This document shows, one piece after another, positions 16,904 through 25,818 of a stretch of DNA of 42,437 nt; position 1 is the first letter of the stretch, and the number at the start of each line of letters is the position of its first letter. This stretch comes from GCA-2697345 sp045565015 (GTDB lineage Bacteria > Pseudomonadota > Alphaproteobacteria > Rhodobacterales > Rhodobacteraceae): assembly GCA_045565015.1 (NCBI GenBank), contig JBJLGD010000014.1, positions 1-42,437 on the forward strand, written 5' to 3'. A model generated the notes under the pieces. That model was not told where the DNA came from, made no database searches, and worked only from the letters and a program-made list of their open reading frames with translations. The translations under genes and the position numbers were made by a program.

Positions 16904-17416
16904 GTGAAACTACTCTCAGAGCATATAAATACTAAGGATGAATTTTTAAACAAATTTGGTGGTGTTTTTGAAAAATCACCATGGATCGCAGGGAAAGTAT
17001 GGGATAAGCAATCAACTTCTTTAGAGTATACGCTGGAGTCAATACACGAGCAAATGGTGAAGGTATTTCAAAGTGCTACAGACGCTAAGAAGCTAGAAGT
17101 GTTAAGATCTCATCCAGACTTAGCAGGAAAATTAATGGTGAATAATGAACTCACAGTAGAAAGTACATTAGAGCAAAAGAGCGCAGGATTAAATAATTTA
17201 GAACCCAAAGAGCAACAGCTTTTTTATTCCTTAAATAAAAGTTATCTTAATAAGAATAAATTTCCATTTATAATTGCAGCAAAAGGCCTTACAAGTAGGA
17301 CGATATTAGAGATATTTAAGAACCGAGCTACTAATACAACAGAAATAGAGTTTATGGAGGCCTGCTTACAAGTAAATAAAATAGCATACCTTAGACTAAT
17401 AGATATATTTAAATAG
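16904..17416 (+). CDS. uraD: OHCU decarboxylase
   Basis: This enzyme decarboxylates 2-oxo-4-hydroxy-4-carboxy-5-ureidoimidazoline to S-(+)-allantoin. The 170-residue helical protein shows the family landmarks FGGVFEKSPWIAGKVW, the catalytic histidine in LRSHPDLAGKL, EQKSAGLNNL, and FPFIIAAKGLT followed by a paired Arg helix. The start is GTG at 16904 with a weak ribosome-binding site; the N-terminal homology begins within the first 20 residues, so this start is reasonable. It is first in a three-gene unit with the aminohydrolase and allA. Confidence 0.93.
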   Translation: MKLLSEHINTKDEFLNKFGGVFEKSPWIAGKVWDKQSTSLEYTLESIHEQMVKVFQSATDAKKLEVLRSHPDLAGKLMVNNELTVESTLEQKSAGLNNLEPKEQQLFYSLNKSYLNKNKFPFIIAAKGLTSRTILEIFKNRATNTTEIEFMEACLQVNKIAYLRLIDIFK

Positions 17417-17424
17417 GACCTAAA

Positions 17425-18234
17425 ATGACATATGCCACACCTATTGGAGGCTTACCGAAACAAGATGCGTCACTGACTGGAAAAGCGGTCTTTACAAACT
17501 CATATGCAGTAATTCCTGCTGGTGTTATGAGAGATATAGTAACAAGTAACCTTCCATACTGGAATAAGTCGAGAGCTTGGATTTTAGCAAGACCATTGAG
17601 TGGATTCTCAGAAACATTTTCTCAATACATAATCGAAATATTGCCAGGTGGCGGAACAGAAAATCCAGAACCAGCGATGGGAGTGGAAGGTATCATATTC
17701 GTAACTTCAGGAAATCTAAAACTTAAAAATAGTGTGGGATATCATGATTTGGAAGCTGGCGGATATGTTTATTGCCCACCAGATGACCCTTACTCCCTAG
17801 TAAACACAAGCAATCAAAATGCTACAATTCATTTTTTCAGAAAGCGGTACTTAAGTATAGCTGGGGTTTCAACTCCTAAACCTTTTGTAACAAACGAGAA
17901 AAATCATACACCTGTGATCATGGATCATTCACACGGAAAATGGTCGACTACACGATTTGTTACTCCTGAGGATCTTGAGCATGATATGCACGTTAACATT
18001 GTGAATTTCAAACCAGGGGGAGTTATCCCATTCGAAGAAACACATGTAATGGAGCATGGAATATATATTTTAGAAGGCTCTGCAGATTATCTTTTAAATA
18101 AGGATTGGGTTAACGTAGAAGCAGGCGACTTTCTATGGCTCAGAGCCTTTTGTCCTCAAGCATGTCGAAATACTGGAAATAGTGATTTTCGATATTTACT
18201 TTACAAAGACGTGAACCGGCATCCTAAAATATGA
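17425..18234 (+). CDS. (S)-ureidoglycine aminohydrolase (bicupin)
   Basis: The 269-residue protein has two cupin domains and is the bacterial UGHY/YlbA type. It releases ammonia from (S)-ureidoglycine to give ureidoglycolate. Databases often label it 'bifunctional allantoicase/(S)-ureidoglycine aminohydrolase'. The second cupin has the Mn-site region FEETHVMEHGIYILEGSAD and the tail FCPQACRNTGNSDFRYLLYK. The ATG at 17425 has AGGA 6 nt upstream, overlapping the uraD stop. It overlaps allA by 4 bp. Confidence 0.9.
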   Translation: MTYATPIGGLPKQDASLTGKAVFTNSYAVIPAGVMRDIVTSNLPYWNKSRAWILARPLSGFSETFSQYIIEILPGGGTENPEPAMGVEGIIFVTSGNLKLKNSVGYHDLEAGGYVYCPPDDPYSLVNTSNQNATIHFFRKRYLSIAGVSTPKPFVTNEKNHTPVIMDHSHGKWSTTRFVTPEDLEHDMHVNIVNFKPGGVIPFEETHVMEHGIYILEGSADYLLNKDWVNVEAGDFLWLRAFCPQACRNTGNSDFRYLLYKDVNRHPKI

Positions 18235-18716
18235 AAAAAATAAAGGCCCAAAATATAACTAAAGAGAGTTTTGGCGCATTTGGTGATATTTTAGACATCG
18301 ATGGTTCTCCAGATAAGCTCATCAACGCAGGCTTTTGTGAGAGATATAACGACAGAGCAAAACTTGAGTTTACAAATGGAAAAGCTGGAATAAGTATATT
18401 CAATGCAAAAGCTAGAAAGCTCCCTTACGAATTCGATATGTTAGAAAGACATCCAGACGGTTCACAGGCTTTTGTTCCCTTAAGTGGTAATCCATTTCTT
18501 ATAATTGTTGCAGGAACCAATACGGAGAATAAACCACATGAACCTCAAGCTTTCATTACGGAAAAGAGCCAGGGTATAAACATTTACCGTAATGTATGGC
18601 ACGGCGTATTAACACCTTTAAGCTCCCCTGGTATATTTGCTGTAGTTGATAGAATTGGGTCAGGTACTAATCTTGAAGAGTATTTTTTTAATGAAAAATT
18701 TCAAGTTAATTTATAG
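18231..18716 (+). CDS. allA: Ureidoglycolate lyase
   Basis: The 161-residue cupin-like enzyme splits ureidoglycolate to glyoxylate and urea. Motifs are AFGDILDIDGSPDKLINAGF, ISIFNAKARKLPYEFDMLER, HPDGSQAFVPLSG, and YRNVWHGVLTPLSSPGIFAVVDR with the conserved histidines. It overlaps the preceding aminohydrolase by 4 bp. It is the final step of the urate route here and supplies glyoxylate plus urea. No urease or glyoxylate genes are in the window. Confidence 0.93.
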   Translation: MKKIKAQNITKESFGAFGDILDIDGSPDKLINAGFCERYNDRAKLEFTNGKAGISIFNAKARKLPYEFDMLERHPDGSQAFVPLSGNPFLIIVAGTNTENKPHEPQAFITEKSQGINIYRNVWHGVLTPLSSPGIFAVVDRIGSGTNLEEYFFNEKFQVNL

Positions 18717-18753
18717 TAATCATTCAGTACGTCATAATAAAGAATAAGGGTTT

Positions 18754-19470
18754 TTAATTAGATGCGATTTGGGCGACCAAGTCTTTCATAGCCTGCAAAT
18801 CTATAGCGCCCGGAACTATTTTTTCACCAAAAACAAAAGCAGGCGTTCCAGATATTCCCAGTGACTCACTGAGTTTTTGACTCTCCTCTATATGATCTAA
18901 GACAAAACTAGAATTCATATCTAACTGTAATTGGTCTATATCCATACCAATTTTCTTCGCAATTTTCAGAACAGACTTTTCTGTATTACGGCTTCTATTG
19001 TTCATCAAGGCTACATGAAATTCTTCGTATTTTTGCTGCTTTTGTGAGGCTAAGCTCGCTTTCGCAGTAAAAACTGAGGCATCGCCCAATATTGGTAATT
19101 CTCGCATTACTACCTTCACAGCATTATTATCTGCAATAAGATTCATAATAGTTTTGAATGCTCTACGACAGTAGCCACAATTATAGTCAAAGAACTCAAC
19201 TATTATAATTTCACCATTAGGGTTCCCTAATATTGGAGCATTTTTATCATCTTCAAGTCTTTGTTTATTAGATTTTATATTTTGATCTGCTTGCTCTTGT
19301 TTGTTTTTAGCATCTTTAGCCTGCAGTATCTTTATCGCTTCCATTATTATCTCTGGATTATTTCTAATAATTTCCAAAACCTTTTTCTCTAAATCAGTAT
19401 CTTGAGCAAAAGTGAGCGATGCTATAAAATTATTTAAAAAAAATCCCAAAAATAGAATAACATATTTCAT
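18754..19470 (-). CDS. Periplasmic DsbA-fold disulfide isomerase, ScsC/DsbG-like
   Basis: The 238-residue protein has a signal peptide (ILFLGFFLNNFIASLTFAQ). Residues about 25-80 form a helical, Lys/Gln-rich stem, then a DsbA-type thioredoxin fold with active site Cys98-Gly-Tyr-Cys101 in FFDYNCGYCRRAF. The cis-proline is in GISGTPAFVFG. A helical N-terminal extension before a DsbA fold is what ScsC-type isomerases use to oligomerise. It is divergent from a ScsB-like thiol reductase, its expected redox partner, across 90 bp. A generic DsbA-family oxidase is the alternative. Confidence 0.8.
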   Translation of the reverse strand: MKYVILFLGFFLNNFIASLTFAQDTDLEKKVLEIIRNNPEIIMEAIKILQAKDAKNKQEQADQNIKSNKQRLEDDKNAPILGNPNGEIIIVEFFDYNCGYCRRAFKTIMNLIADNNAVKVVMRELPILGDASVFTAKASLASQKQQKYEEFHVALMNNRSRNTEKSVLKIAKKIGMDIDQLQLDMNSSFVLDHIEESQKLSESLGISGTPAFVFGEKIVPGAIDLQAMKDLVAQIASN

Positions 19471-19560
19471 TCTTTACTAATCCCTAAAAATACCTTTCAA
19501 AACATTAATCTAAATAATACAAAATAACCAATAACTAATTTAAAAATATGGAAAATATTA

Positions 19561-21651
19561 TTGCGTAAATACTCTCAATCAAAAATTAACCAGAACTTAA
19601 CTTTATTTTTAGTCGTTTGTATTATTTTTACAGGCTACATTCTGTCGTCCTATAAGGCTTGCTCTGCAGTTTCTGATTATTACCGATCAGAGCAACTGAC
19701 AGCTAAACTTATTTCAGCAGAAAACTTTATCGATAATAATACAAATGCTATATCTACAGCTTTATCAATTACTCTTAAGCCAGGATGGAAGACTTATTGG
19801 CGCTCTCCCGGCTCCGTAGGGCTTCCACCTAAAGTAAGTTGGAAAAAATCAACTAATATCTTAGATACAAAATTTTATTGGCCGTTACCCGAACGGTTTT
19901 TTGACTTTGATATAGAAAATTATGGTTATGCTAAGCAGGTAACTTTTCCAGTGAACCTAATATTAAAAAATCCAGGAGAGGCTACCGAACTTGTTGCGTC
20001 AGTCTCATTGTTAGTCTGCAATGAGGTGTGTATTCCTGAAGACTTTGAACTCAGACTCAAACTTACTAATGTTCCAATTAATGATCCAGAATCACGACAC
20101 GAAATCTCTTTAGCTTTAACGAAAGTACCATTGGATGGAGGAAATAGTGAATTTTCATTACTTCCAGTAAAGTTAGATAAATTATCAAATAATCTGTTAA
20201 TAGAAATCAAATCATTAAATATAGAAAATGAAATAAGCGTTTTTCCAGAAATGGGGCCTGATATAGCATTTGGTCCGCCCATTAGCATTAAAAGTAAAGA
20301 TCCAAAAATTACTATTATTCAGTTGCCTATTCTGAACGAAATAGACTCAGAAGTACCACTTAATTTAACAGTTTCAAACGGTAATATCTCATCCATCTAT
20401 AAAAATATTTCTATTACCTCCTTCATTAATGATAGTGAGGTAATTGATGAAAATTATTTGAGTTTGATTACTATTCTTATTTTCGCCTTTATAGGTGGTT
20501 TAATTCTTAACTTTATGCCATGTGTTCTACCCGTACTCGCCATTAAGTTGACTTCTATTCTAAACTCTAGAACCTACACATTCAGCGAAGTTCGTTTTAA
20601 GTTTTTAGTATCAGCATTGGGTATTTTAACCTTTATGTGGGCCCTTAATGGAGCTTTATTATTATTAAAACTGTCAGGACGTGAAATAGGTTGGGGCATA
20701 CAATTCCAAAGTTCCACGTTCCTTAGTTTCATTATTCTTTTATTGATTTTATTCTCTCTTAGTATGTTGGGAGCCCTCAATATATTATTACCTCAAAGTA
20801 TAATGACAAAACTCAACAACCTTTCCAGTACTAACGGGTTATTAGGTGATTTTTTATCAGGATTATTTGCGGCTATTTTAGCTACTCCATGTTCAGCGCC
20901 ATTTTTAGGTTCCGCTATTGCAGTTGCGTTAACAAAGGGAGGGTTTGAGTCGTTACTAATATTTTCATGTGTTGGATGTGGCCTTGCCACCCCCTACCTA
21001 TTGGTGGCGCTTTTCCCTGGAGTAATTAAGCTTCTTCCAAAACCAGGTAAATGGATGAACGTTATCCGTTTAATACTTAGTTTCTTTCTGTCTTTGACAG
21101 TTATTTGGTTTTCGTGGCTATATATACAAATAGAGAGTTCTTTAAATTTAATATTATTATTTATTCCAATCCTATTAGCAATTTTTTCAATAAAATTTTT
21201 TACACAGAATATTACAAAGATTGTAAGTTTTTGTGGCTTCGCAGCTATAGCAATATTTAGCGCGAGCTTGTATTCGTCAAAAAATATAATTGACGAAAAG
21301 AGTGATGCTGGATGGGAAATATTTACTGAACAAAGGATAAATCCATATCTTGAATTGGATAAAATTGTTTTTGTCGATATAACTGCTGATTGGTGTTTGA
21401 CATGTAAAGCGAACAAACTATTGGTCCTAGAAAATAAATCTGTTCAAAGTTTTCTATTGAAAAAAAATATCGTTAAGATGCGTGGCGACTGGACCAGGAA
21501 GGACCCAGTGCTTTTAAAGTACTTACAAGATAATGGTCGGTATGGAATCCCATTTAATATTATTTATGGACCAGGTAGGAAGGACGGGATTATCTTACCA
21601 GAAATCCTCACGACCGATATACTTAAAAAAGCTATCATAGAGGCTCATTGA
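19561..21651 (+). CDS. ScsB/DsbD-family transmembrane thiol-disulfide reductase
   Basis: The 696-residue protein moves reducing power from the cytoplasm to the periplasm. After a signal/anchor segment, an N-terminal periplasmic domain (about 40-290) has the ScsB-type motif KPGWKTYWRSPGSVGLPP and a Cys153/Cys157 pair (LVCNEVCIPE). The membrane domain (about 300-575) has the two catalytic cysteines Cys321 (NFMPCVLPVLAIKL) and Cys444 (LATPCSAPFLGSA). The C-terminal thioredoxin domain has Cys612/Cys615 in DITADWCLTCKANK. Start is TTG at 19561 with GGAA upstream; an ATG a few codons before is out of frame and hits a stop. The likely client is the ScsC-like protein divergent from it. Its stop overlaps the convergent ccmI stop by 7 bp. 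Confidence 0.88.
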   Translation: MRKYSQSKINQNLTLFLVVCIIFTGYILSSYKACSAVSDYYRSEQLTAKLISAENFIDNNTNAISTALSITLKPGWKTYWRSPGSVGLPPKVSWKKSTNILDTKFYWPLPERFFDFDIENYGYAKQVTFPVNLILKNPGEATELVASVSLLVCNEVCIPEDFELRLKLTNVPINDPESRHEISLALTKVPLDGGNSEFSLLPVKLDKLSNNLLIEIKSLNIENEISVFPEMGPDIAFGPPISIKSKDPKITIIQLPILNEIDSEVPLNLTVSNGNISSIYKNISITSFINDSEVIDENYLSLITILIFAFIGGLILNFMPCVLPVLAIKLTSILNSRTYTFSEVRFKFLVSALGILTFMWALNGALLLLKLSGREIGWGIQFQSSTFLSFIILLLILFSLSMLGALNILLPQSIMTKLNNLSSTNGLLGDFLSGLFAAILATPCSAPFLGSAIAVALTKGGFESLLIFSCVGCGLATPYLLVALFPGVIKLLPKPGKWMNVIRLILSFFLSLTVIWFSWLYIQIESSLNLILLFIPILLAIFSIKFFTQNITKIVSFCGFAAIAIFSASLYSSKNIIDEKSDAGWEIFTEQRINPYLELDKIVFVDITADWCLTCKANKLLVLENKSVQSFLLKKNIVKMRGDWTRKDPVLLKYLQDNGRYGIPFNIIYGPGRKDGIILPEILTTDILKKAIIEAH

Positions 21652-22621
21652 ATATCTTCTAAATCTACAAGTAGCTGTCTATAGATTTCCATTTTTGGAT
21701 CATTTTTTGGTAATTTTTCAATCAAAAACTTCGCTTCTTGCAGGCTTTCTCTGGCGAGTGTTAAATTTTTTAAAACAATGTAAGATCTACTTAATCTTAA
21801 CCACCCATCAATATCATCTGGTTCATTTTTTAACTTCTCGACTAGACCTGATACCATAGAGTTTATAAAAGCCGATGTCTCTATTGCGTTTAACTTTGAA
21901 GCTTCAATAATATCAGCATTTGTAGGACCGATAGGCACCTCTGAATCTAATCTTACTATTTTATCATAGCCTAGGAGAGCACCAAATCGGTTTGCTTCAA
22001 CTAGATACAAACCTACCCAATCGGCGTTTGTTTTCTCCAAATCTAATCTATTAATCAGAAGTGTATAAGCCTCTTCCAGCCTACCCTCTTGCTCAAAATA
22101 TAGAGCCTTATAATAGATCGAAATAGGACTTGATGAATCTAAGACTAAAGCTTTCTCAATAGCATTAAGAGCACTTTGGCTAATTGCGCCTTCATTCGCT
22201 ATCAAGGATCCAGCGAGTTTAATCCAAGATTGTGAAAATCGATTATCTTTTTCAACTAGTTGAGTATACGCGAGAACAGCTTCACCATAAGCGCCATTAT
22301 TCATATGAACATCACCCAATAGCTCCCAGCCCACACGGTCACCTCCAGATGGATCATTATATAATCTCTCAGCCAATTTTTGTGATTAAATCCTCGAACT
22401 GTTTAATATCTCGAAACTCATTTTCTCTATCCTTATATGCAACGCTTGGGACATTATTATTTCCAAGCCTTTGATGTATTATTACTCCAAGGAATGGAAT
22501 AATAAGGATTAATAAAATAACAGTTAACCTTCCCTTTCGATTGTTTTTAATATTTATAACCGCCAAGACCAGTCCAAATACTACGATCAAGGAAATAAGT
22601 ATCTCTAAAAACCATTAGCAT
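21645..22621 (-). pseudogene. ccmI: Cytochrome c biogenesis protein CcmI, broken by two frameshifts
   Basis: CcmI is a membrane chaperone that presents apocytochrome c to CcmFH; its periplasmic part is TPR-rich. Two reading frames cover it: one to about 22369 with hydrophobic segments (VVFGLVLAVINI, LTVILLILIIPFLGVIIH), and one from 22376 to 21645 with TPR repeats (GWELLGDVHMNNGAYGEA onward, GWLRLSRSYIVLKNLTLA). Removing one A from the 5-base run at 22377-22381 joins them as LITKLAERLYNDPSGG. A second indel lies at the start: ATG at 22621 has AGAGGA 6 nt upstream, but its frame closes unless one T is removed from the run at 22611-22607, giving MLMVLEILISLIVVFG. With both corrections the gene is 975 nt, or 324 residues. 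Neighbouring ccm genes are intact, so sequence error is likelier than loss. Confidence 0.8.
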
Positions 22622-22623
22622 AG

Positions 22624-23097
22624 CTATTCCTCTAAGTTAGCATGAGCAGAGGTTATTTTCTTAGGGATAGTGGAGTTATCTTTTTTTTCTAAGACAAGAG
22701 CGGCTCTTTTGAAAACCCGAAATAGTATTAATGTTCCAAAAAATAAAAATATTATAGGACTAAACCAGAGTACGTAAGTTGTATATTTAAGTGGCGGTTT
22801 AAATAGAACAAAATCTCCATACCTTTTAACAAGAAAATCTAAAACCTCTGCGTCACTATCTCCAGCAGATAAACGTTCTCTGATTAAAATACGTAAATCT
22901 CGAGCTACTCCAGAATTAGAGCTATCAATCGGTTCATTTTGGCAAACGACACAACGTATGTTTGCTGAAATTTCTCTAGCCCGATTCTCTAGCTTTGAGT
23001 CAGACAAAATTTCATCAGGTTCAACAGCAAAAGAAGTAACAGTATTAAAGCTGAAGATTAATACAAATATAATAAGCTTCGTTAAATCAATCTTCAT
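22624..23097 (-). CDS. ccmH: Cytochrome c maturation protein CcmH (apocytochrome thiol reductase)
   Basis: The 157-residue protein has a signal peptide (IIFVLIFSFNTVTSFA), then the haem-lyase redox motif RCVVCQ in NIRCVVCQNEPIDSSNSG. A three-helix domain with LVKRYGDFVLFKPPLKY follows, and one C-terminal membrane helix (YVLWFSPIIFLFFGTLILF). It reduces the CxxCH cysteines of apocytochrome c together with CcmG. Its start lies inside the end of ccmG (11-bp overlap), and its stop is 2 bp before the inferred ccmI start. Confidence 0.95.
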   Translation of the reverse strand: MKIDLTKLIIFVLIFSFNTVTSFAVEPDEILSDSKLENRAREISANIRCVVCQNEPIDSSNSGVARDLRILIRERLSAGDSDAEVLDFLVKRYGDFVLFKPPLKYTTYVLWFSPIIFLFFGTLILFRVFKRAALVLEKKDNSTIPKKITSAHANLEE

Positions 23098-23635
23098 TAA
23101 GATGGTCCATTAGAAGTTTTTCAAAATCTTTATAATTCGTACCAATTATAGGGCCAGTAAAACGTTTCACGATTATGCCCCCTCTATCAATTATAAATGT
23201 TTCTGGAACACCCGAAATACCCCAATCAATTCCAGTACGCCCCGACTTATCAAACCCAATCTTTTCATAAGGGTTTCCAAGTTCAGTTAACCAGGACTTA
23301 ACATCAACAGCAGTATCTTTATAGTTTATGCCAACCAAGAATATATCTTTATTTTTAGACAATTTATTCAATGATTTGTGTTCTGCTCGACATGGTAAAC
23401 ACCAGGAGGCAAAAAAATTTACAACTGTTAACCTATTAGAATAATCAATATCTTTTTTTGATAACCCTAATATATCTACCCCAGGTATTGATTTTAATTC
23501 AAAATTTGGGACTGAACTATTAATAAAAACTGAAGGAATGGATGCGGGGTCACGTCCACTCAGCAAACTCCAAATAGAAAAAAAGCCTATAATTATACTT
23601 ATAATCAGGGGAATGAAGAATAATAACCGTTTCAT
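23087..23635 (-). CDS. ccmG: Membrane-anchored thioredoxin CcmG/DsbE
   Basis: The 182-residue protein has an N-terminal membrane anchor (LLFFIPLIISIIIGFFSIW) and a periplasmic thioredoxin domain with WCLPC in VNFFASWCLPCRAEHKSL. The CcmG-specific acidic/cis-Pro region is GISGVPETFIIDRGGI. It keeps CcmH and apocytochrome thiols reduced. The start overlaps the ccmF stop in ATGA. Confidence 0.95.
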   Translation of the reverse strand: MKRLLFFIPLIISIIIGFFSIWSLLSGRDPASIPSVFINSSVPNFELKSIPGVDILGLSKKDIDYSNRLTVVNFFASWCLPCRAEHKSLNKLSKNKDIFLVGINYKDTAVDVKSWLTELGNPYEKIGFDKSGRTGIDWGISGVPETFIIDRGGIIVKRFTGPIIGTNYKDFEKLLMDHLNED

Positions 23636-25635
23636 CTCTTACTAATCCCATCTACAAAACTAGCGTCATATTTCTTTTTTGTTTGTACGGGTAAACGAAA
23701 ACGTCTGTCCGACAAAGAAACTAGTCCCCCGATGACAATAAAAATTGTTCCTATCCATATAAAATTGACTAAAGGTTCATAAATTAATCTTAAAACCCAC
23801 TTACCTTTCTGACTTTTGCCAGATGGTTCGGAAATCGATACATAAAGATCCCCAAACACACTTTGACGAATATCACTTTCGGTTGTTCGTATACCCGATA
23901 CGTCATAAGTCCGTCGCTCTGGACGAAGTACTTCAACAAATTTGCCGTTTTCCTTATTTACGCGTAATGATGCTATTTTAGATTGATAGTTAGGTCCTTT
24001 CAAATCAGATATTTTTTCTAATGTTATGGAAAATCCAGCAAACTGAAGCTCTGTACCCTCTACCGCAAAACTAGTAAGTTCTTGTTTCCAAGCACTAGAT
24101 CCAATCGCTCCCAAGAGTAAAAAAGCAATACCAAGATGCGCCAAAGTCATACCCGACGCAGATCTTGGCTGACTAATAATTCGTTTAAAAATCTGAGAGT
24201 ATTCACCCGAGAATATTTTTACCCGGTCTGACCACTCTAAAAGGGTCATAAAGAATAACCATCCTACAATACCAATACCGAAAACAGCGTAAGCTGGACC
24301 AGATGTATCAAAGTACCATACGATTAACGATATAAGAAAAGACATAAAGATTAAGAACTTAACTCGAGATAAAACACCAAAAATGTCACCTTTCTTCCAT
24401 TTTAAGAAAGGAGCTAGAGCCATTGATGACGCCAACACAAGACTTATTGGAATAAAAGACATATTAAAAAAAGGTGGACCAACAGAAATTTTATCACCAG
24501 TTAAGCCTTCTAAAAATAAAGGATACAACGTTCCAAAAAGAACGATCAACGCGGCTATTGTCAGAAATAAATTATTTAATAGCAGGCCTGACTCTCGACT
24601 AACAGGAGCAAAAAACTTGTCACCTTCTAATGAAGGCGCTCGATAAGCAAATAAAGACAAAGATCCACTAATCGATAAAGCCAATAAAATAAGTATATAA
24701 ACGCCTCGCTCGGGATCAACAGCAAAGGAATGGACAGATGTTAATAGTCCAGATCTAACTATGAAGGTTCCAAGTAACGATAACGAAAAAGTTAATATGG
24801 CTAATAATAGCGTCCAAGATTTGAACGCACCCCTTTTTTCTGTAACAATTGCTGAGTGAAGCAATGCAGTACCAACAAGCCATGGCATGAGAGAAACATT
24901 CTCAACTGGGTCCCAGAACCACCAACCTCCCCAACCCAATTCATAGTAAGCCCACCATGAACCTAGAGCTATACCTGCTGTGAGGCTACTCCAAGCCACC
25001 AAAATCCAGGGCCTCACCAATCGTGCCCAATTTGCGTCAACGGATCCCCCAATTAAAGCAGCAACAGAGAACGAATAGACGATGGAAAACCCAACATAGC
25101 CAATATATAAAAGTGGCGGATGAATTGCCAAACCAATATCTTGCAATAATGGGTTTAGATCATTCCCATTTAAGGGAGGGGGAAAAGTTCTTTCGAACGG
25201 ATTAGATGTCAAAAGTAGAAAGCTAATAAAACCTATAGAAATCCAAGCTTGAACGCCTAAAGTTCTAGCTTTCAAAGATGAAGGTATACTTTTGCCAAAA
25301 ATAGCTAAAGATGCGCCAAAGGTTACTAAAATTAGTATCCAAAGTAGAATGGAACCTTCATGATTTCCCCAAGTCCCTGCAATCTTATACAGTAGTGGCT
25401 TGTTCGAATGCGAGTTATTTATAACATTGATAACAGTAAAGTCACTTACCACATAGGATTTCATTAAGGAAAAAAAAGCTATTGCAATCAAAAAGAGCTT
25501 TAATACAGCAGTATAGCTCGCAAGATTTTTCCAAAGTAGGTTATCACTGCTAGCACCGATTATTGGTAAGGTACCTTGAACAATAGCTAATAACAAAGCT
25601 AAAACTACTGCAAATTGTCCAAGTTCAGGGATCAT
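23632..25635 (-). CDS. ccmF: Haem lyase subunit CcmF
   Basis: The 667-residue polytopic membrane protein is the core of the CcmFH(I) haem-ligation complex. The tryptophan-rich WWD motif GWGGWWFWDPVENVSLMPW is intact, with NPFERTFPPPLNGNDLNPLL before it and a large periplasmic loop near the C-terminus (ERRTYDVSGIRTTESDIRQS). It begins the ccmF-G-H-I unit. The usual upstream ccmE is absent: the neighbour is a transporter gene ending in a terminator, so ccmABCDE must lie elsewhere. Its promoter should fall in 25636-25755. Confidence 0.97.
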   Translation of the reverse strand: MIPELGQFAVVLALLLAIVQGTLPIIGASSDNLLWKNLASYTAVLKLFLIAIAFFSLMKSYVVSDFTVINVINNSHSNKPLLYKIAGTWGNHEGSILLWILILVTFGASLAIFGKSIPSSLKARTLGVQAWISIGFISFLLLTSNPFERTFPPPLNGNDLNPLLQDIGLAIHPPLLYIGYVGFSIVYSFSVAALIGGSVDANWARLVRPWILVAWSSLTAGIALGSWWAYYELGWGGWWFWDPVENVSLMPWLVGTALLHSAIVTEKRGAFKSWTLLLAILTFSLSLLGTFIVRSGLLTSVHSFAVDPERGVYILILLALSISGSLSLFAYRAPSLEGDKFFAPVSRESGLLLNNLFLTIAALIVLFGTLYPLFLEGLTGDKISVGPPFFNMSFIPISLVLASSMALAPFLKWKKGDIFGVLSRVKFLIFMSFLISLIVWYFDTSGPAYAVFGIGIVGWLFFMTLLEWSDRVKIFSGEYSQIFKRIISQPRSASGMTLAHLGIAFLLLGAIGSSAWKQELTSFAVEGTELQFAGFSITLEKISDLKGPNYQSKIASLRVNKENGKFVEVLRPERRTYDVSGIRTTESDIRQSVFGDLYVSISEPSGKSQKGKWVLRLIYEPLVNFIWIGTIFIVIGGLVSLSDRRFRLPVQTKKKYDASFVDGISKR

Positions 25636-25755
25636 TCTAACCTCTAAGTAGACCTATCTTTGAGCCGATAGAAAACAAAGGTCAATAGCTTCAAGCGCGA
25701 CCCGTTGCCTCTATTATGATATTAAGAGAAGATTCAAAATTTTTGTGAATAATAG

Positions 25756-25785
25756 AAAAATGGCGCCAAGTTTAATCAGCGCCAT
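25756..25785 (-). terminator. Rho-independent terminator of the pyrimidine/ABC operon
   Basis: The 7-bp perfect stem ATGGCGC (25760-25766) / GCGCCAT (25779-25785) encloses a 12-nt loop. Read on the minus strand it is followed by a 5-base T run at 25760-25756. It lies about 35 bp after the stop of the solute-binding protein gene and insulates ccmF. On the other strand a T-rich tail also follows, so it could act in both directions. Confidence 0.8.
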
Positions 25786-25818
25786 TAAATTTTTTTTAAA
25801 ATTAGAATCTTACGGTAA

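Noticed and set aside
22369..22590. A separate 73-residue membrane protein upstream of the TPR gene
   Set aside because: It is the N-terminal part of CcmI; a one-base shift joins it exactly to the TPR frame and to a start codon with a good ribosome-binding site.
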